Counted from the first letter of the stretch, positions 42,633 to 51,764 are shown. The stretch is DNA of 64,000 bases from Bog-532 sp963833835 (GCA_963833835.1 CAWHZI010000007.1:310001-374000); one strand, 5' to 3'. The notes: a model not told the origin generated them from the sequence alone. Translations and numbers: made by a program.

Positions 42633-42982
42633 GCGAGATCCCCGGCGTTGACCCATCGGTGGCCCCCAGCGGCCCCGGCTGTTCCGAATGTGACGCCAGC
42701 GGCGGCTGGTGGTTCCACCTGCGCCGCTGTGCCCAGTGCGGGCACGTCGGCTGCTGTGACTCCTCGCCTTCCCAGCACGCCAGCACGCATTCCAAGGAGA
42801 CCGGCCACCCGGTCATCCAGAGCTTCGAGCCCCAGGAAGCCTGGTTCTGGAGCTTCCCCGACAACCGGCTCTACGAGCGCGGCCCCGAACTGGCCGCGCC
42901 GCAGCACCACCCGCTGGACCAGACCACCCCCGGCCCCGAGGACCGCGTCCCGGCCGACTGGCAGGCCCACCTGCACTACTGA
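42629..42982 (+). CDS. UBP-type zinc-finger protein
   Basis: 117 residues. ZnF-UBP signature: CSECDASGGWWFHLRRCAQC, GHVGCCDSSPSQHASTH and the His-rich GHPVIQSFEPQEAWFW. In eukaryotes this finger reads the C-terminus of ubiquitin; bacteria have no ubiquitin, so the partner here must differ. Coupled by ATGA to the histidine kinase gene, which implies a role in the same redox signalling unit. Followed by a 12-bp hairpin terminator. Confidence 0.9.
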   Translation: MSEIPGVDPSVAPSGPGCSECDASGGWWFHLRRCAQCGHVGCCDSSPSQHASTHSKETGHPVIQSFEPQEAWFWSFPDNRLYERGPELAAPQHHPLDQTTPGPEDRVPADWQAHLHY

Positions 42983-42993
42983 GCCCGGTCACC

Positions 42994-43022
42994 GGCGGCT
43001 GGCCGGCCCTGCCGGCCAGCCG
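42994..43022. terminator. Terminator of the redox signalling operon
   Basis: GCGGCTGGCCGG and CCGGCCAGCCGC form a perfect 12-bp stem with a 5-base loop, 11 bases after the ZnF-UBP stop and before the convergent PPOX stop. Confidence 0.8.
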
Positions 43023-43040
43023 CGGCTCGCCAGTGCCGGC

Positions 43041-43523
43041 TCACCAGGCCTGGCTCTTGGACGTGAAGTGGGTCAGCGTGTCCACGTCGTCGGCCTGGTG
43101 GACGTGGCGGGGCGGGGTCTCGAACGTCGAGTACGGGGTGATGCGCAGCACCACCCGCTTCTCCTCGACGCACATCTTCTGGATCGCCGGGTACTTCTCG
43201 TCCGGCATCGGCTCGCCCGCCATCAGCTCGATGACCTTCCGCATCAGCTGGGAGGCCTGCTCCGGGTCCGGGTCGAACTCCGCCCGGCCGTAGACCTGCA
43301 GGTAGGTCAAGGGCCAGTTCTCGTCCAGCACGCACAGGCTGACGTGCGGGTCGCGCTGCACGGCCTTGGCCTTGGCCCGGTCGGCCATGGTGGAGACGAG
43401 CAGGTCGTCGCCGTCCATGATGTAGTACACGACGGTCATGGCCGGCCCGTCGTTCTTCCGGTTGTAACCGAAGATGCAGGTGCGGTGGTCTCGGACGAAC
43501 TGCCGGCGTTCCTCACGGTTCAT
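43041..43523 (-). CDS. PPOX-class (F420/FMN) split-barrel oxidoreductase
   Basis: 160 residues from ATG 43523. REERRQFVRDHRTCIFGYNR, GPAMTVVYYIMDGDDLLVST and AVQRDPHVSLCVLDENWPLT match the PPOX F420-dependent family. The motif with RAKAKAV and the aromatic YLQVYGRAEF strand are well kept. Distinct from the SoxR-linked PPOX at 29.3 kb. Monocistronic; substrate unknown. Confidence 0.87.
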   Translation of the reverse strand: MNREERRQFVRDHRTCIFGYNRKNDGPAMTVVYYIMDGDDLLVSTMADRAKAKAVQRDPHVSLCVLDENWPLTYLQVYGRAEFDPDPEQASQLMRKVIELMAGEPMPDEKYPAIQKMCVEEKRVVLRITPYSTFETPPRHVHQADDVDTLTHFTSKSQAW

Positions 43524-43619
43524 AGCTGCGCCCCTGGCCTGCCGATGCGAACGATTGTTGGACACCATTTTGCCCCCTGCGGCCGGAGCCGTCAGCGCGG
43601 GTGGCCGTAACGTAGCCTC

Positions 43620-44618
43620 ATGCGCGCATGGGTTGTCGCCGAGCCCGGGCCGATCACCTCCGGCCCGCTGGCGCTCACCGAACGTCCGGTGCCCGAGCCC
43701 GGTCCCGGCCAGCTGCTGGTCAAGGTCATCGCGTGCGGGGTGTGCCGCACCGACCTGCACCTGGCCGAGGGTGACCTGCCGCCACACCACCCCCGGACCA
43801 CGCCGGGCCACGAGGTCGTCGGCCAGGTCACCGCGACCGGCCCCGGGGTGAGCCGGTTCGGGGTGGGGGACCGGGTCGGGGCGGCCTGGCTGGCCGGCGT
43901 CGACGGGTCGTGCAAATTCTGCCGCCGCGGCCAGGAGAACCTGTGCCCCGCCTCCACCTATACCGGCTGGGACATCCACGGCGGTTACGCCGAGTACCTG
44001 GTCGTGGCCGACGCCTTCGCCCATCCGCTGCCCGGCGGGTTCAGCGACACCGAACTGGCCCCGCTGCTGTGCGCGGGCATCATCGGCTACCGGGCTCTGG
44101 CCCGGGCCGAAGTCCCGCCCGGCGGCACGCTCGGCATCTGGGGCTTCGGTGGCTCGGCCCATCTGGCCGCCCAGGTCGCCATCGCCCAGGGCGCGCAGGT
44201 GCACGTGTTCACCCGGGGCGAGTCCGCCCGCGAACTGGCCCGCAGCCTGGGCGCCGCGTCCGTGCAGGACTCCTACGACCCGGCGCCGGTGCCGCTGGAC
44301 TCGGCCATCCTGTTCGCCCCGGTGGGGGAGATGGTCCCGGCCGCGCTGACCGCGCTGGACCGGAACGGCACGCTGTCGGTGGCCGGCATCTACCTGACCG
44401 ACATCCCGTCGCTCAACTACGAAAAGCACCTGTTCCAGGAGCGCAACCTGCGCAGCGTCACCTCCAACACACGCGGCGACGCCCAGGAGTTCCTCACCCT
44501 GGCCGAACGGCTGAAGCTCAAGGTGACCACTACCCCGTACCCGTTCAGCCAGGCCGCCCGCGCGCTGGCCGACCTGAAGGCCGGCCGCGTGGACGGCGCC
44601 GCCGTCCTCCAGTTCTGA
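43620..44618 (+). CDS. Zinc-dependent alcohol dehydrogenase (MDR)
   Basis: 332 residues. Catalytic zinc ligands in ACGVCRTDLHLAEG and TPGHEVVG; a structural-zinc loop is CKFCRRGQENLC, with only three of the usual four Cys. Cofactor fold GIWGFGGSAHLAAQVAIAQG. C-terminus YPFSQAARALADLKAGRVDG. NAD(P)-dependent oxidation or reduction of an alcohol/aldehyde. TAACGT is 6 bases before ATG 43620 and no SD is seen, so the mRNA may be leaderless. Confidence 0.88.
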   Translation: MRAWVVAEPGPITSGPLALTERPVPEPGPGQLLVKVIACGVCRTDLHLAEGDLPPHHPRTTPGHEVVGQVTATGPGVSRFGVGDRVGAAWLAGVDGSCKFCRRGQENLCPASTYTGWDIHGGYAEYLVVADAFAHPLPGGFSDTELAPLLCAGIIGYRALARAEVPPGGTLGIWGFGGSAHLAAQVAIAQGAQVHVFTRGESARELARSLGAASVQDSYDPAPVPLDSAILFAPVGEMVPAALTALDRNGTLSVAGIYLTDIPSLNYEKHLFQERNLRSVTSNTRGDAQEFLTLAERLKLKVTTTPYPFSQAARALADLKAGRVDGAAVLQF

Positions 44619-44656
44619 CCGCCGTTCCCGGTGATGGCGACCAAGTATCTGCGCTC

Positions 44657-46648
44657 ATGAATGTTCTTGATGTTCCGCTCGTGGCCATCGGGGTCGTGCT
44701 GACGATCCTGGTGTTCGCGTTCGGGGTGCGCCGGCTCCTCGGCCTGCGGCTGGCCCCGCTGCGCACGCTGGCGGCCGGCCTGATCGCGTTCTTCGTGGCC
44801 CAGCCGATCATCAGCGCGATCGGCGGGCCCGCGGTCCGTCGCGGCGCCGCCACCCTGCCCGGGTTGTGGTTCGTGCTGCTCGGGCTGATCATCGCCCTGC
44901 TGGTCGGGATGATCTTCCTGGTCGTGTCCGAGGCGCTGGTACCGAGCGGCTCGCTGCCCGGCCCGGTGTATCTGACCCGGTCGCTGCGCCGGCAAGCGGG
45001 CCGGACCCGGCGGTACGCCCAGATCACCCGGATCCTGGTCCGTCGCGGCCTGCTGCCCTACCAGCGCGGCGGCCGCCGGTCCGAGCTGGCCACCGCCGAA
45101 GGGCGGGCCCGGCTGGCCCGGTCGCTCCGGCTGGCCCTGGAGGACGGCGGCGTGACCTTCGTCAAGCTCGGTCAGGTGCTGTCGACCCGGCGTGACCTGC
45201 TGCCGCCCGAGTTCATCACCGAGCTGTCCCGGCTGCAGGACGACGCACCCCAGGTGCCCTGGCCGCAGGTGGAAGCCACCTTGCGCACCGAGCTGGGGGC
45301 CGGGGTAGACGAGGTCTTCGTGACCTTCGAGCGGGAGCCGCTGGCCGCGGCCTCCATCGCCCAGGTGCACCGGGCCACCCTCGCCGCCGGCCAGCCGGTG
45401 CTGGTCCCCGTGGTGGTGAAGGTGTGCCGGCCCGGCGTCCGCGCGGTCGTCGACCGTGACCTCGACATCGTGCTCCGGCTCGCGGTCCGGCTGCAGCGTG
45501 GCACCAGCTGGGGCCGATCCGTGGGTGCGGTCACCCTGGCCCACGGGTTCGCCGACGCGCTGCGCGAGGAGCTGGACCTGCGGATCGAGGCCCGCAACAT
45601 GACCGCGGTGGCCGCCGCGGCCGACCGGCGTGGCCCGGACGCGGCTCAGCGGGTCCGGGTGCCCACCCCGTACCAGGCCCTGTGCGGGGAGAAGGTCCTG
45701 GTCATGGACTACCTGGACGGCCGTCCGCTGGCCACCGCGGATGCGGGCCTGGCCGCGCCGGCCCGGGCCGCCCTCGCGTCCGGCCTGCTGGACACGCTGC
45801 TCCGGCAGGTGCTACTGGACGGGACATTCCACGCCGACCCGCACCCGGGCAACGTGCTGCTGCTCACCGACGGGCGCCTGGGCCTGCTCGACTTCGGGTC
45901 GGTGGGCCGGATCGACGCTGGGCTGCGGTCCGCCTTGCAGCGGCTGCTGCTGGCCCTGGACCGGGGGGACCCCGCGGCGCTGGCCGATGCCCTGCTGGAC
46001 GTGGTGGACCGGCCCGAGGACCTGGACCAGGCCCGCCTGGAACGGACCCTAGGCCGGTTCGCGGCCCGGCACGTGGCCCCGGGGATCACCCCCGACGTGC
46101 GGATGTTCACCGACCTGTTCCGCATCGTGGCCGAACACGGGCTGGCCATCCCGCCGGAGATCGCGGCCGTGTTCCGGGCGCTGGCCACCATGGAAGGCAC
46201 GCTGACCCAGCTCGACCCGGGCTTCGACATCGTGGCCGGGGCCCGCCGGTTCGCCTCCGGCCAGTTCGCCGAGCGGCTCGGACCGGACGAACTGCGCCGG
46301 ACCGCGCTGGACGAAGTGACCTCGCTGCTGCCCATGCTGCGCCGGCTGCCCCGCCGGATCGACCGGGTCGGGCAGGCGCTGGAAACGGGCCGGCTCAGCA
46401 TCAACGTCCGGCTGCTGGCCGATCCGTCCGACCGCCGGTTCGTCACCGGGCTGCTGCACCAGGTGCTGCTGACGTTCCTGGCCGCCGCGTCCGGGATCAT
46501 GGCCGTGCTGCTGATCGGCCTGCGCGGTGGCCCCAGCGTGACCCGGGAGGTCAGCCTGTATGGCTTTTTCGGCTACTGCCTGCTGGTGGTGGCGGCCATG
46601 CTGGCCGTCCGGGTGCTGGTCCTGGTCTTCCGCCCGGACACCGGCTGA
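44657..46648 (+). CDS. Membrane-anchored UbiB/ABC1 (ADCK)-family atypical kinase
   Basis: 663 residues from ATG 44657. Three membrane helices lie in residues 5-105; the ADCK core follows: VTFVKLGQVLSTRRDLLPPE (KxGQ motif), EPLAAASIAQVHRA (Ala-rich loop), VVVKVCRPGV (Lys), GTFHADPHPGNVLLL and LLDFGSVGRI. Two more helices close the C-terminus. UbiB-type proteins are ATPases that support isoprenoid-quinone or lipid metabolism. It begins 38 bases after the alcohol dehydrogenase, same strand. Confidence 0.9.
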   Translation: MNVLDVPLVAIGVVLTILVFAFGVRRLLGLRLAPLRTLAAGLIAFFVAQPIISAIGGPAVRRGAATLPGLWFVLLGLIIALLVGMIFLVVSEALVPSGSLPGPVYLTRSLRRQAGRTRRYAQITRILVRRGLLPYQRGGRRSELATAEGRARLARSLRLALEDGGVTFVKLGQVLSTRRDLLPPEFITELSRLQDDAPQVPWPQVEATLRTELGAGVDEVFVTFEREPLAAASIAQVHRATLAAGQPVLVPVVVKVCRPGVRAVVDRDLDIVLRLAVRLQRGTSWGRSVGAVTLAHGFADALREELDLRIEARNMTAVAAAADRRGPDAAQRVRVPTPYQALCGEKVLVMDYLDGRPLATADAGLAAPARAALASGLLDTLLRQVLLDGTFHADPHPGNVLLLTDGRLGLLDFGSVGRIDAGLRSALQRLLLALDRGDPAALADALLDVVDRPEDLDQARLERTLGRFAARHVAPGITPDVRMFTDLFRIVAEHGLAIPPEIAAVFRALATMEGTLTQLDPGFDIVAGARRFASGQFAERLGPDELRRTALDEVTSLLPMLRRLPRRIDRVGQALETGRLSINVRLLADPSDRRFVTGLLHQVLLTFLAAASGIMAVLLIGLRGGPSVTREVSLYGFFGYCLLVVAAMLAVRVLVLVFRPDTG

Positions 46649-46765
46649 CCTCAGTCAGGAACCGGGCCCCGCCTTGGGTGGCCGAACAACCTGTCCGCCG
46701 GGCGTTCCGCCAGTAGGCTGCTCGCCGGACCAGATGGTAGGACCCAGGCGACAGCGGAGGCGGTC

Positions 46766-47767
46766 ATGGCATCGGCGCACGATGACCCGGATGGACTGGT
46801 CGTCGCCCAGGTCGCCCGGCGGTGGCACGCCCTGGACCCGCTGCTGCCGGTACCGTCCATCCCGGCCGCGGCCGACGGTGAACGGTTCACGGCCGGCCCG
46901 CCGGACGCCCCCACGGCCGTCGGAGGCTGCGGCCACTGGGCGGGCACCCCGGGGACGCTGGAGATGTGCTGGGGCGCGGCGCGCCGGTTCGAGCTCACCG
47001 CCCGCGTGGCCGGCCCGAACGTGACCGGGGCCCTGGACCAGCTGCTGTCGGCCTGGTGCGACCACGTGGCCGTCCAGCCTGGCGCGGACGACGAGGACAC
47101 CGCGGCGGTGTTGTCGTGGCCCAGCCGGGACGTCGAGGGGATCACCGCCCTGCTCCACCACGGGCTCCAGCCGCTGGCCGTGGTCGCGGTGCGGCCCGGG
47201 CCTGCCAGCCGTCCGGTGCACGAGCCCGCGAACGCGCCAGCAGCCGGGTCGGTGGACGAGCCCGCCGAGCGGCCCGGCCCGCGGATCCGCCGGGCCAGCC
47301 CGGCCGACCTCGACGCCGTCGTCCGCCTCGAGCACGAGGTTGTCCGCTACGACGCGCATTTCGGCGAGGTGATCGACCGGCCCTGGACCGCGGACGCGTT
47401 GCGGGCCGAAGCCAAGACCGCGCTGGCCGCGGCCGAGCCCTGGGTCTGGCTGGCCGAGCGGGACGGCCAGGCCGTCGGCGTGCTGCACGCCCAGCGCCCG
47501 GCCGACGCGGGCTGGATCGCCCCGCTGACCGGGCCCGAGCCGGTGGCCTACAACCTGCTCACCGGGGTCCGCGCGACCGAGCGCGGGGCCGGGGTGGGCG
47601 CCGCGCTGGCCGCCCGCTTCCACGCCGAGGCCGAAGCGGCCGGGAGTGCGGTGAACCTGCTGCACCACACCCAGCTCAACCCCCGTTCGGTGCCGTTCTG
47701 GAGCCAGCAGGGTTACCGCCCGCTGTGGACGATCTGGGAAGCGCACCCCGCCTCATCGCTGCGGTGA
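46766..47767 (+). CDS. GNAT-family N-acetyltransferase, two-domain
   Basis: 333 residues. The C-terminal 165 are a full GNAT (RIRRASPADLDAVVRLEHEV; VRATERGAGVGAALAARFHA as the acetyl-CoA motif; LLHHTQLNPRSVPFWSQQGY). The N-terminal half (1-150) is a degenerate GNAT-like domain joined by a Pro/Ala linker around 150-170. Acceptor unknown. CGGAGG precedes ATG 46766. It overlaps the convergent hydrolase by 15 bases. Confidence 0.85.
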   Translation: MASAHDDPDGLVVAQVARRWHALDPLLPVPSIPAAADGERFTAGPPDAPTAVGGCGHWAGTPGTLEMCWGAARRFELTARVAGPNVTGALDQLLSAWCDHVAVQPGADDEDTAAVLSWPSRDVEGITALLHHGLQPLAVVAVRPGPASRPVHEPANAPAAGSVDEPAERPGPRIRRASPADLDAVVRLEHEVVRYDAHFGEVIDRPWTADALRAEAKTALAAAEPWVWLAERDGQAVGVLHAQRPADAGWIAPLTGPEPVAYNLLTGVRATERGAGVGAALAARFHAEAEAAGSAVNLLHHTQLNPRSVPFWSQQGYRPLWTIWEAHPASSLR

Positions 47768-48868
47768 CCGCCACCAGCAGCTGCACGCCGCCACCAGCCC
47801 CACGGGCCCCGTCAGGACGCTCAGGTGCTCACCCAGGGCGGCCAGGAACTTCTCCGGCTGGTCCAGGTGCGGGCCGTGGCCGGAATCGGCGATAACCACC
47901 TCGCGGTACCGCCCACCCGCGGCCGCGTACCCGTCCAGTACCGTGCGGGTCTGGGCCAGCATGGGCTGCGGCGGCCAGGTCTGCTCCCCGGGCCAGCCTG
48001 GCACCGCCCCGAGCGAGCCCAAATAGGCCAGGTCGTACAGCGAAGTGTCGGACACGATCACGTCGTCGGCGCCGCGCAGCCACAGGACCGGCGGCTTGGG
48101 GGTCACCCCGGACAGGTCCTCGATCCGGAAGTGCGTCGGGGCCATGGTGTTCAGCACGCCGCGGTCGCCCGGCGCGATCCCGGGCCACGCCGCCACCGTG
48201 CGCGCGTCGCCCGGGTAGTGATTCTCGCCGGTCCGGGTAGACAGCATGGACTCCACGAAGATGTCCAGGTGCTCCGGCACGAACGGCGGCTTCACGTAGT
48301 GCGCCAGCAGCACCTGGCGCGGTGACAGCGGATCGTCGCCGCTGCGGTCGCCGGCGGCCAGCCTGGTGATGAACCCGGGGTTGCCGGTGCCCCCGCCGGA
48401 TCCGGCCCCGGACGGATCGCACAGCGTGCCCTCGGCCCCGTGCGTCCCGCCGAACCCGAACGGTGACACCGGATCGACCAGCGTCAGCGAGGCCACCCGG
48501 TGCGCGCCGGGCCGGTCGGCCAGGTACTGCAGCACCACCCCGCCGCCCATGCTCCAGCCGACCAGATGCACCTCGTCCAGGCCGAGCTCTTCGATGGTGG
48601 CGGCCACGTCGTCGGCGTAGTCACGCAGCCCGCGGGTGGCATCCACCGGCTCCGGATCGGTGTCACCGAACCCCCGCAGATCGACGGCCAGCGGCCGCAA
48701 CCCGGCCGGCAGGGCCAGCATGGTCGGCTGCCAGAACAGCGAGGACGACACGTTGCCGTGCACGAACAGCACCGGGGGACCGGTCCGCCCGGCCACCTCC
48801 AGCACGTTGGCCGTCAGCCGGGCCGTCGGTATCCGCTGCGAACGGATGCCAGGCAACAGAGTTTCCAT
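47753..48868 (-). CDS. Alpha/beta-hydrolase
   Basis: 371 residues from ATG 48868 (GGAAGGAAACCG upstream). HGNVSSS oxyanion loop, DLRGFGDTD, Ser nucleophile in GWSMGGGVV and terminal His in DSGHGPHLDQPEKF. A cap insert (about 165-250) is unusually long and carries a Gly-rich stretch (GAGSGGGTGNPG). Esterase, lipase or perhydrolase-like; substrate unknown. Confidence 0.88.
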   Translation of the reverse strand: METLLPGIRSQRIPTARLTANVLEVAGRTGPPVLFVHGNVSSSLFWQPTMLALPAGLRPLAVDLRGFGDTDPEPVDATRGLRDYADDVAATIEELGLDEVHLVGWSMGGGVVLQYLADRPGAHRVASLTLVDPVSPFGFGGTHGAEGTLCDPSGAGSGGGTGNPGFITRLAAGDRSGDDPLSPRQVLLAHYVKPPFVPEHLDIFVESMLSTRTGENHYPGDARTVAAWPGIAPGDRGVLNTMAPTHFRIEDLSGVTPKPPVLWLRGADDVIVSDTSLYDLAYLGSLGAVPGWPGEQTWPPQPMLAQTRTVLDGYAAAGGRYREVVIADSGHGPHLDQPEKFLAALGEHLSVLTGPVGLVAACSCWWRSPQR

Positions 48869-49108
48869 CGGTTTCCTTCCGCCAGCCCGGGCGCCCGTCC
48901 GGGCGCCAGCCCAGGTCATCGTAACGACGTTGACGGGGGTGCCGGCCCCGGCAGACTCGCCGCATGCCGGAAGCGATCTGGTGACCGGGACCCCCATTTC
49001 CGGGCGGCCGCCCGCCCCGCCACCGGACGTGGTGCGGACCGCGCAGGACGACCGCCGGGGCCACCGCCGAATGAACCCAGCCGCACTTGCTCTCTGACCA
49101 ACATCGAC

Positions 49109-49774
49109 GTGGTCTGGACGGCACCCGTGGGGGACCACTTCGGCCAGTTCACCGTGTGCGACGACGAGGCGGGCAAGTTCACCTTCGGCGCCACGGTGCG
49201 GGTCTTCGTGCTACCGGGGGACAGCAGCGTGATCCAGGGCGAGGGGCGGGGGAGTGCGATCTTCGGGGTGATCCTCGAGACCATCGTGCTGTTGTTCTTC
49301 CTGCTCCTGCTGGTCAGCGCGATCCGGCAGTGGCTCACGCTGCTGACCGCGTCCCGGCGCTGGCGGGACGCGCCCTGGCTGCCGGGCGCGGCCTACCGTG
49401 CTCCCGTCACCGCACGCCGTCGCGGCCGGGCCGGCGGCCAGCAGATCCTGGTCGTCCCGGTGTACGGCTCGGTCCCCTGGACGCGCCCCGGCTCGCGCTC
49501 CGCCCGCCGGCGTACCTGCCTGGCCGCCGATGTCCCGTACGACATCGGCCAGCAGGCCGATCAACGAGGTCTCGAACCCCAGGACACGATCAGCCTGAGC
49601 GTCCAGCGCCGCCGGGATAACGCCCAGCTGGCCGACGGCGACCAGGTCTGGGTCGCGCCCGCGGGCCGGACCCTGCGCGGTCACCGCCGGGCCGGCCCGT
49701 ACGCGGTCATCCGCGCCGCCGACCGGCAGGTGTTCTGGGCCACCGGCCTGCCCATGCCCGGCCAGGGCTGGTGA
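49109..49774 (+). CDS. Hypothetical single-pass membrane protein, start uncertain
   Basis: 221 residues if begun at GTG 49109; no SD supports this or any nearby codon, and the open frame extends upstream, so the N-terminus is doubtful. It contains an extracytoplasmic-looking beta segment (FGQFTVCDDEAGKFTFGATV), one membrane helix (FGVILETIVLLFFLLLLVSA), a basic cytosolic stretch and a C-terminal beta domain (DTISLSVQRRRDNAQLADGD). No known family recognised. Confidence 0.6.
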   Translation: MVWTAPVGDHFGQFTVCDDEAGKFTFGATVRVFVLPGDSSVIQGEGRGSAIFGVILETIVLLFFLLLLVSAIRQWLTLLTASRRWRDAPWLPGAAYRAPVTARRRGRAGGQQILVVPVYGSVPWTRPGSRSARRRTCLAADVPYDIGQQADQRGLEPQDTISLSVQRRRDNAQLADGDQVWVAPAGRTLRGHRRAGPYAVIRAADRQVFWATGLPMPGQGW

Positions 49775-49787
49775 GCCCGCCGCGCGG

Positions 49788-50291
49788 TCAGGCCCCGCTC
49801 AGCGCGGTGACCAGGTCATCGGTCCGCCCGAGCAGCTGGGCCACCGCGATCGGGTTCATGTAGTCGTCGTACCGGACGATCAGCCCGTCGCGGACCCGGA
49901 TCACGCCCAGCGCGGTGTGCTGGTACGGCGCGTCGGTCACGTGGGACCAGCCGTGGTGCCGGATCTCCGCCACCACCACCTCGGGGTCGTCGGTCTCCCG
50001 GATCACCGCGTCCACCCCGTCCATCCGGAACAGCGATCGCGCCTCCCCGCGCGACCCGAAGAAACCCCGGATCGCTTCCCGGCCGATCAGCTCTGCAGGC
50101 CCGCCCGGCGCCGCGAACGGATAGGTGAACACGGCGTCCTCGGCGAACAGGTCGGCGAAGACCACGTCCTCGCCCGCCACCATCCGCCGGACGTCCTCCG
50201 CCACCTCCCGCGGGCTCCGCGCCACGGCCCTGGCTTCTGGCGCCTGCGCGCCCCACACCTCTTCGGCCCCGCCTGGCCGGTCCTCCGTCAT
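49788..50291 (-). CDS. SnoaL/NTF2-like protein
   Basis: 167 residues from ATG 50291 with GGAGG. The fold is seen in REVAEDVRRMVAGEDVVFAD, FAEDAVFTYPFAAPGGPAEL and HTALGVIRVRDGLIVRYDDY, typical of ketosteroid-isomerase-like SnoaL proteins. Divergent from a TetR regulator, whose operator overlaps this promoter, so it is probably the TetR target. Confidence 0.83.
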   Translation of the reverse strand: MTEDRPGGAEEVWGAQAPEARAVARSPREVAEDVRRMVAGEDVVFADLFAEDAVFTYPFAAPGGPAELIGREAIRGFFGSRGEARSLFRMDGVDAVIRETDDPEVVVAEIRHHGWSHVTDAPYQHTALGVIRVRDGLIVRYDDYMNPIAVAQLLGRTDDLVTALSGA

Positions 50292-50331
50292 TACGCCTCC
50301 TATAATCGGAACGATGACCCCGCTTAGACCC

Positions 50332-50365
50332 TTCCGAATATACGGAACGCGCGCCCCGGTTAGCA
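50332..50365 (-). promoter_or_regulatory. SnoaL-gene promoter with TetR-type operator
   Basis: On the minus strand TTGCTA (50365-50360) and TATATT (50342-50337) have a 17-base spacer. TTCCGAATATACGGAA (50332-50347), an inverted repeat with 5-bp arms, lies over the -10. The half-site CGGAACG also recurs at 50307-50313. Confidence 0.65.
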
Positions 50366-50947
50366 ATGGCTGAGCCGAAGCCAGAGCCGTCGGCCGAGCC
50401 GTCGCGTCCCCCCGAGGCCAAGCTCCGCGCCGATGCCCGCCGGAACCGCGAGAAGGTGCTGCGCGCGGCCCGGGAGACGTTCGCCGAGTCCGGCTACGAG
50501 GTGCCGCTGGACGAGATCGCGGCCCGGGCCGGAGTGGGTGCCGGCACCGTCTACCGGCACTTCCCGTCCAAGGAAGCCCTGTTCGAAGCGGTGACCAGGG
50601 CGCGCGTCGAAGACCTCATCGCCGACGCTCAGCAGCGCGCGGCTGCCGCTGAGCCCGGCCCGGCGTTCTTCGGGTTCCTGCTCCGGCTCGCGGACGAAGC
50701 GGCGGCCAAGCGCGACCTGCCCCAGGCCATCGCCGTCCCGGGCACCGTGCAAGACGAGATGCGCTCGTCCCTCGGCCTGCTCCTGCGCAACGCCCAGAAC
50801 GCCGGCGCCGTCCGCCCCGGCGTCACCGCCACCGATTTGGTCGTCCTGCTCAAAGGCATGCTCGTCAGCCTCCAGCAAGACCCCGACCCCGGCCTTCGCG
50901 ACCGCATCGTCGCCATCATCACCGACGGCCTCCGCCCGCCGGCGTAG
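50366..50947 (+). CDS. TetR-family transcriptional regulator
   Basis: 193 residues. N-terminal HTH: REKVLRAARETFAESGYEVP, LDEIAARAGVGAGTVYRHFP and SKEALFEAV. The C-terminal ligand domain is short, as in the SBP56/AcrR-like group. A TATAAT box lies at 50301-50306 on this strand. Divergent from the SnoaL gene and sharing its operator region; likely a local repressor. Confidence 0.9.
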   Translation: MAEPKPEPSAEPSRPPEAKLRADARRNREKVLRAARETFAESGYEVPLDEIAARAGVGAGTVYRHFPSKEALFEAVTRARVEDLIADAQQRAAAAEPGPAFFGFLLRLADEAAAKRDLPQAIAVPGTVQDEMRSSLGLLLRNAQNAGAVRPGVTATDLVVLLKGMLVSLQQDPDPGLRDRIVAIITDGLRPPA

Positions 50948-50996
50948 AGCGGAACGATGGAGGGAAAGGAAGCGAAGGGGGAGAAGGGGCACCGGC

Positions 50997-51761
50997 ATGG
51001 CTCAGCACGCCTCGTGGGTCAGTTACAGCGGCAGCAGCCGGATCGTGCTCGCCATCATCCTGCTGATCGTCGCGGCCGCGGTGGCCGGGGTGGGAGCCCG
51101 GCTGTCGCGGCCGGCCACCCTCCCGCGTCCCGGCCGGATCACCACCTATGTACTGCTCACCGTCTGGGCGGTGGTGATCTTCGCATTTCTCTCGGTGCTA
51201 TCGGTCCTCACTCAGCAGGCCCTGCAAGCGCATCCGGGCCGGGTCCGGGCGACGGGCCCGGGCCCGATCGCGCCCGTCACCTACACCGCCGTCGTCGTGA
51301 CCTTCGTCGTCATCATCGCGCTGGGCCGGGCGTACGACTGGCCAGCCCGGCTGGGCGGTGCGGCCATCGGCGCCCTCGCCGCCCCGATGATCTTCGAGTT
51401 CCCGTTTGACTTCATCGTCCTGACCCGGATCTCGCCGATCTCGACCGCGCACCTGGTGCTGTTCTTCGTGCCCTTGTTCCTCATCGAGATCATTACGCTG
51501 ACGCTGCTGGCCGCTTCCCCCATGGTGCGGCTGCGACGGTCCACGTTCTTCTGTTTCGCGTCGATCCTGGTCGTGTTCGCGATCTGGGCCCTGTACGGAT
51601 TCGGTTATCCCAACACGTCGCTGTTCTACAGCCTGAACGTCGTGTCGAAGCTCCTGGCCTTCGCGACCGCGCTCACCCTGTTCCTGCCCCAGCGAGCCCG
51701 CGCCGCCGCCGCGCCGGCCGCCGGAACCAACGTCCCGCACGCCGCCTCCGGCCCGGCGTAA
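50997..51761 (+). CDS. Hypothetical multi-pass membrane protein
   Basis: 254 residues with about seven hydrophobic helices (IVLAIILLIVAAAVAGVGA; TTYVLLTVWAVVIFAFLSVL; later FFCFASILVVFAIWALYGFG). GGAGAAGGGG precedes ATG 50997. Charged residues are few apart from loops; the C-terminal tail is Ala/Pro-rich. No family recognised; it may be regulated with tetR, which ends 49 bases upstream on the same strand. Confidence 0.75.
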   Translation: MAQHASWVSYSGSSRIVLAIILLIVAAAVAGVGARLSRPATLPRPGRITTYVLLTVWAVVIFAFLSVLSVLTQQALQAHPGRVRATGPGPIAPVTYTAVVVTFVVIIALGRAYDWPARLGGAAIGALAAPMIFEFPFDFIVLTRISPISTAHLVLFFVPLFLIEIITLTLLAASPMVRLRRSTFFCFASILVVFAIWALYGFGYPNTSLFYSLNVVSKLLAFATALTLFLPQRARAAAAPAAGTNVPHAASGPA

Positions 51762-51764
51762 TCC

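Noticed and set aside
47829..48422. Arg/Gly-rich frames antisense or out of frame within the hydrolase at 47.8-48.9 kb
   Set aside because: Shadow frames of a gene with a clear GWSMGG nucleophile motif.
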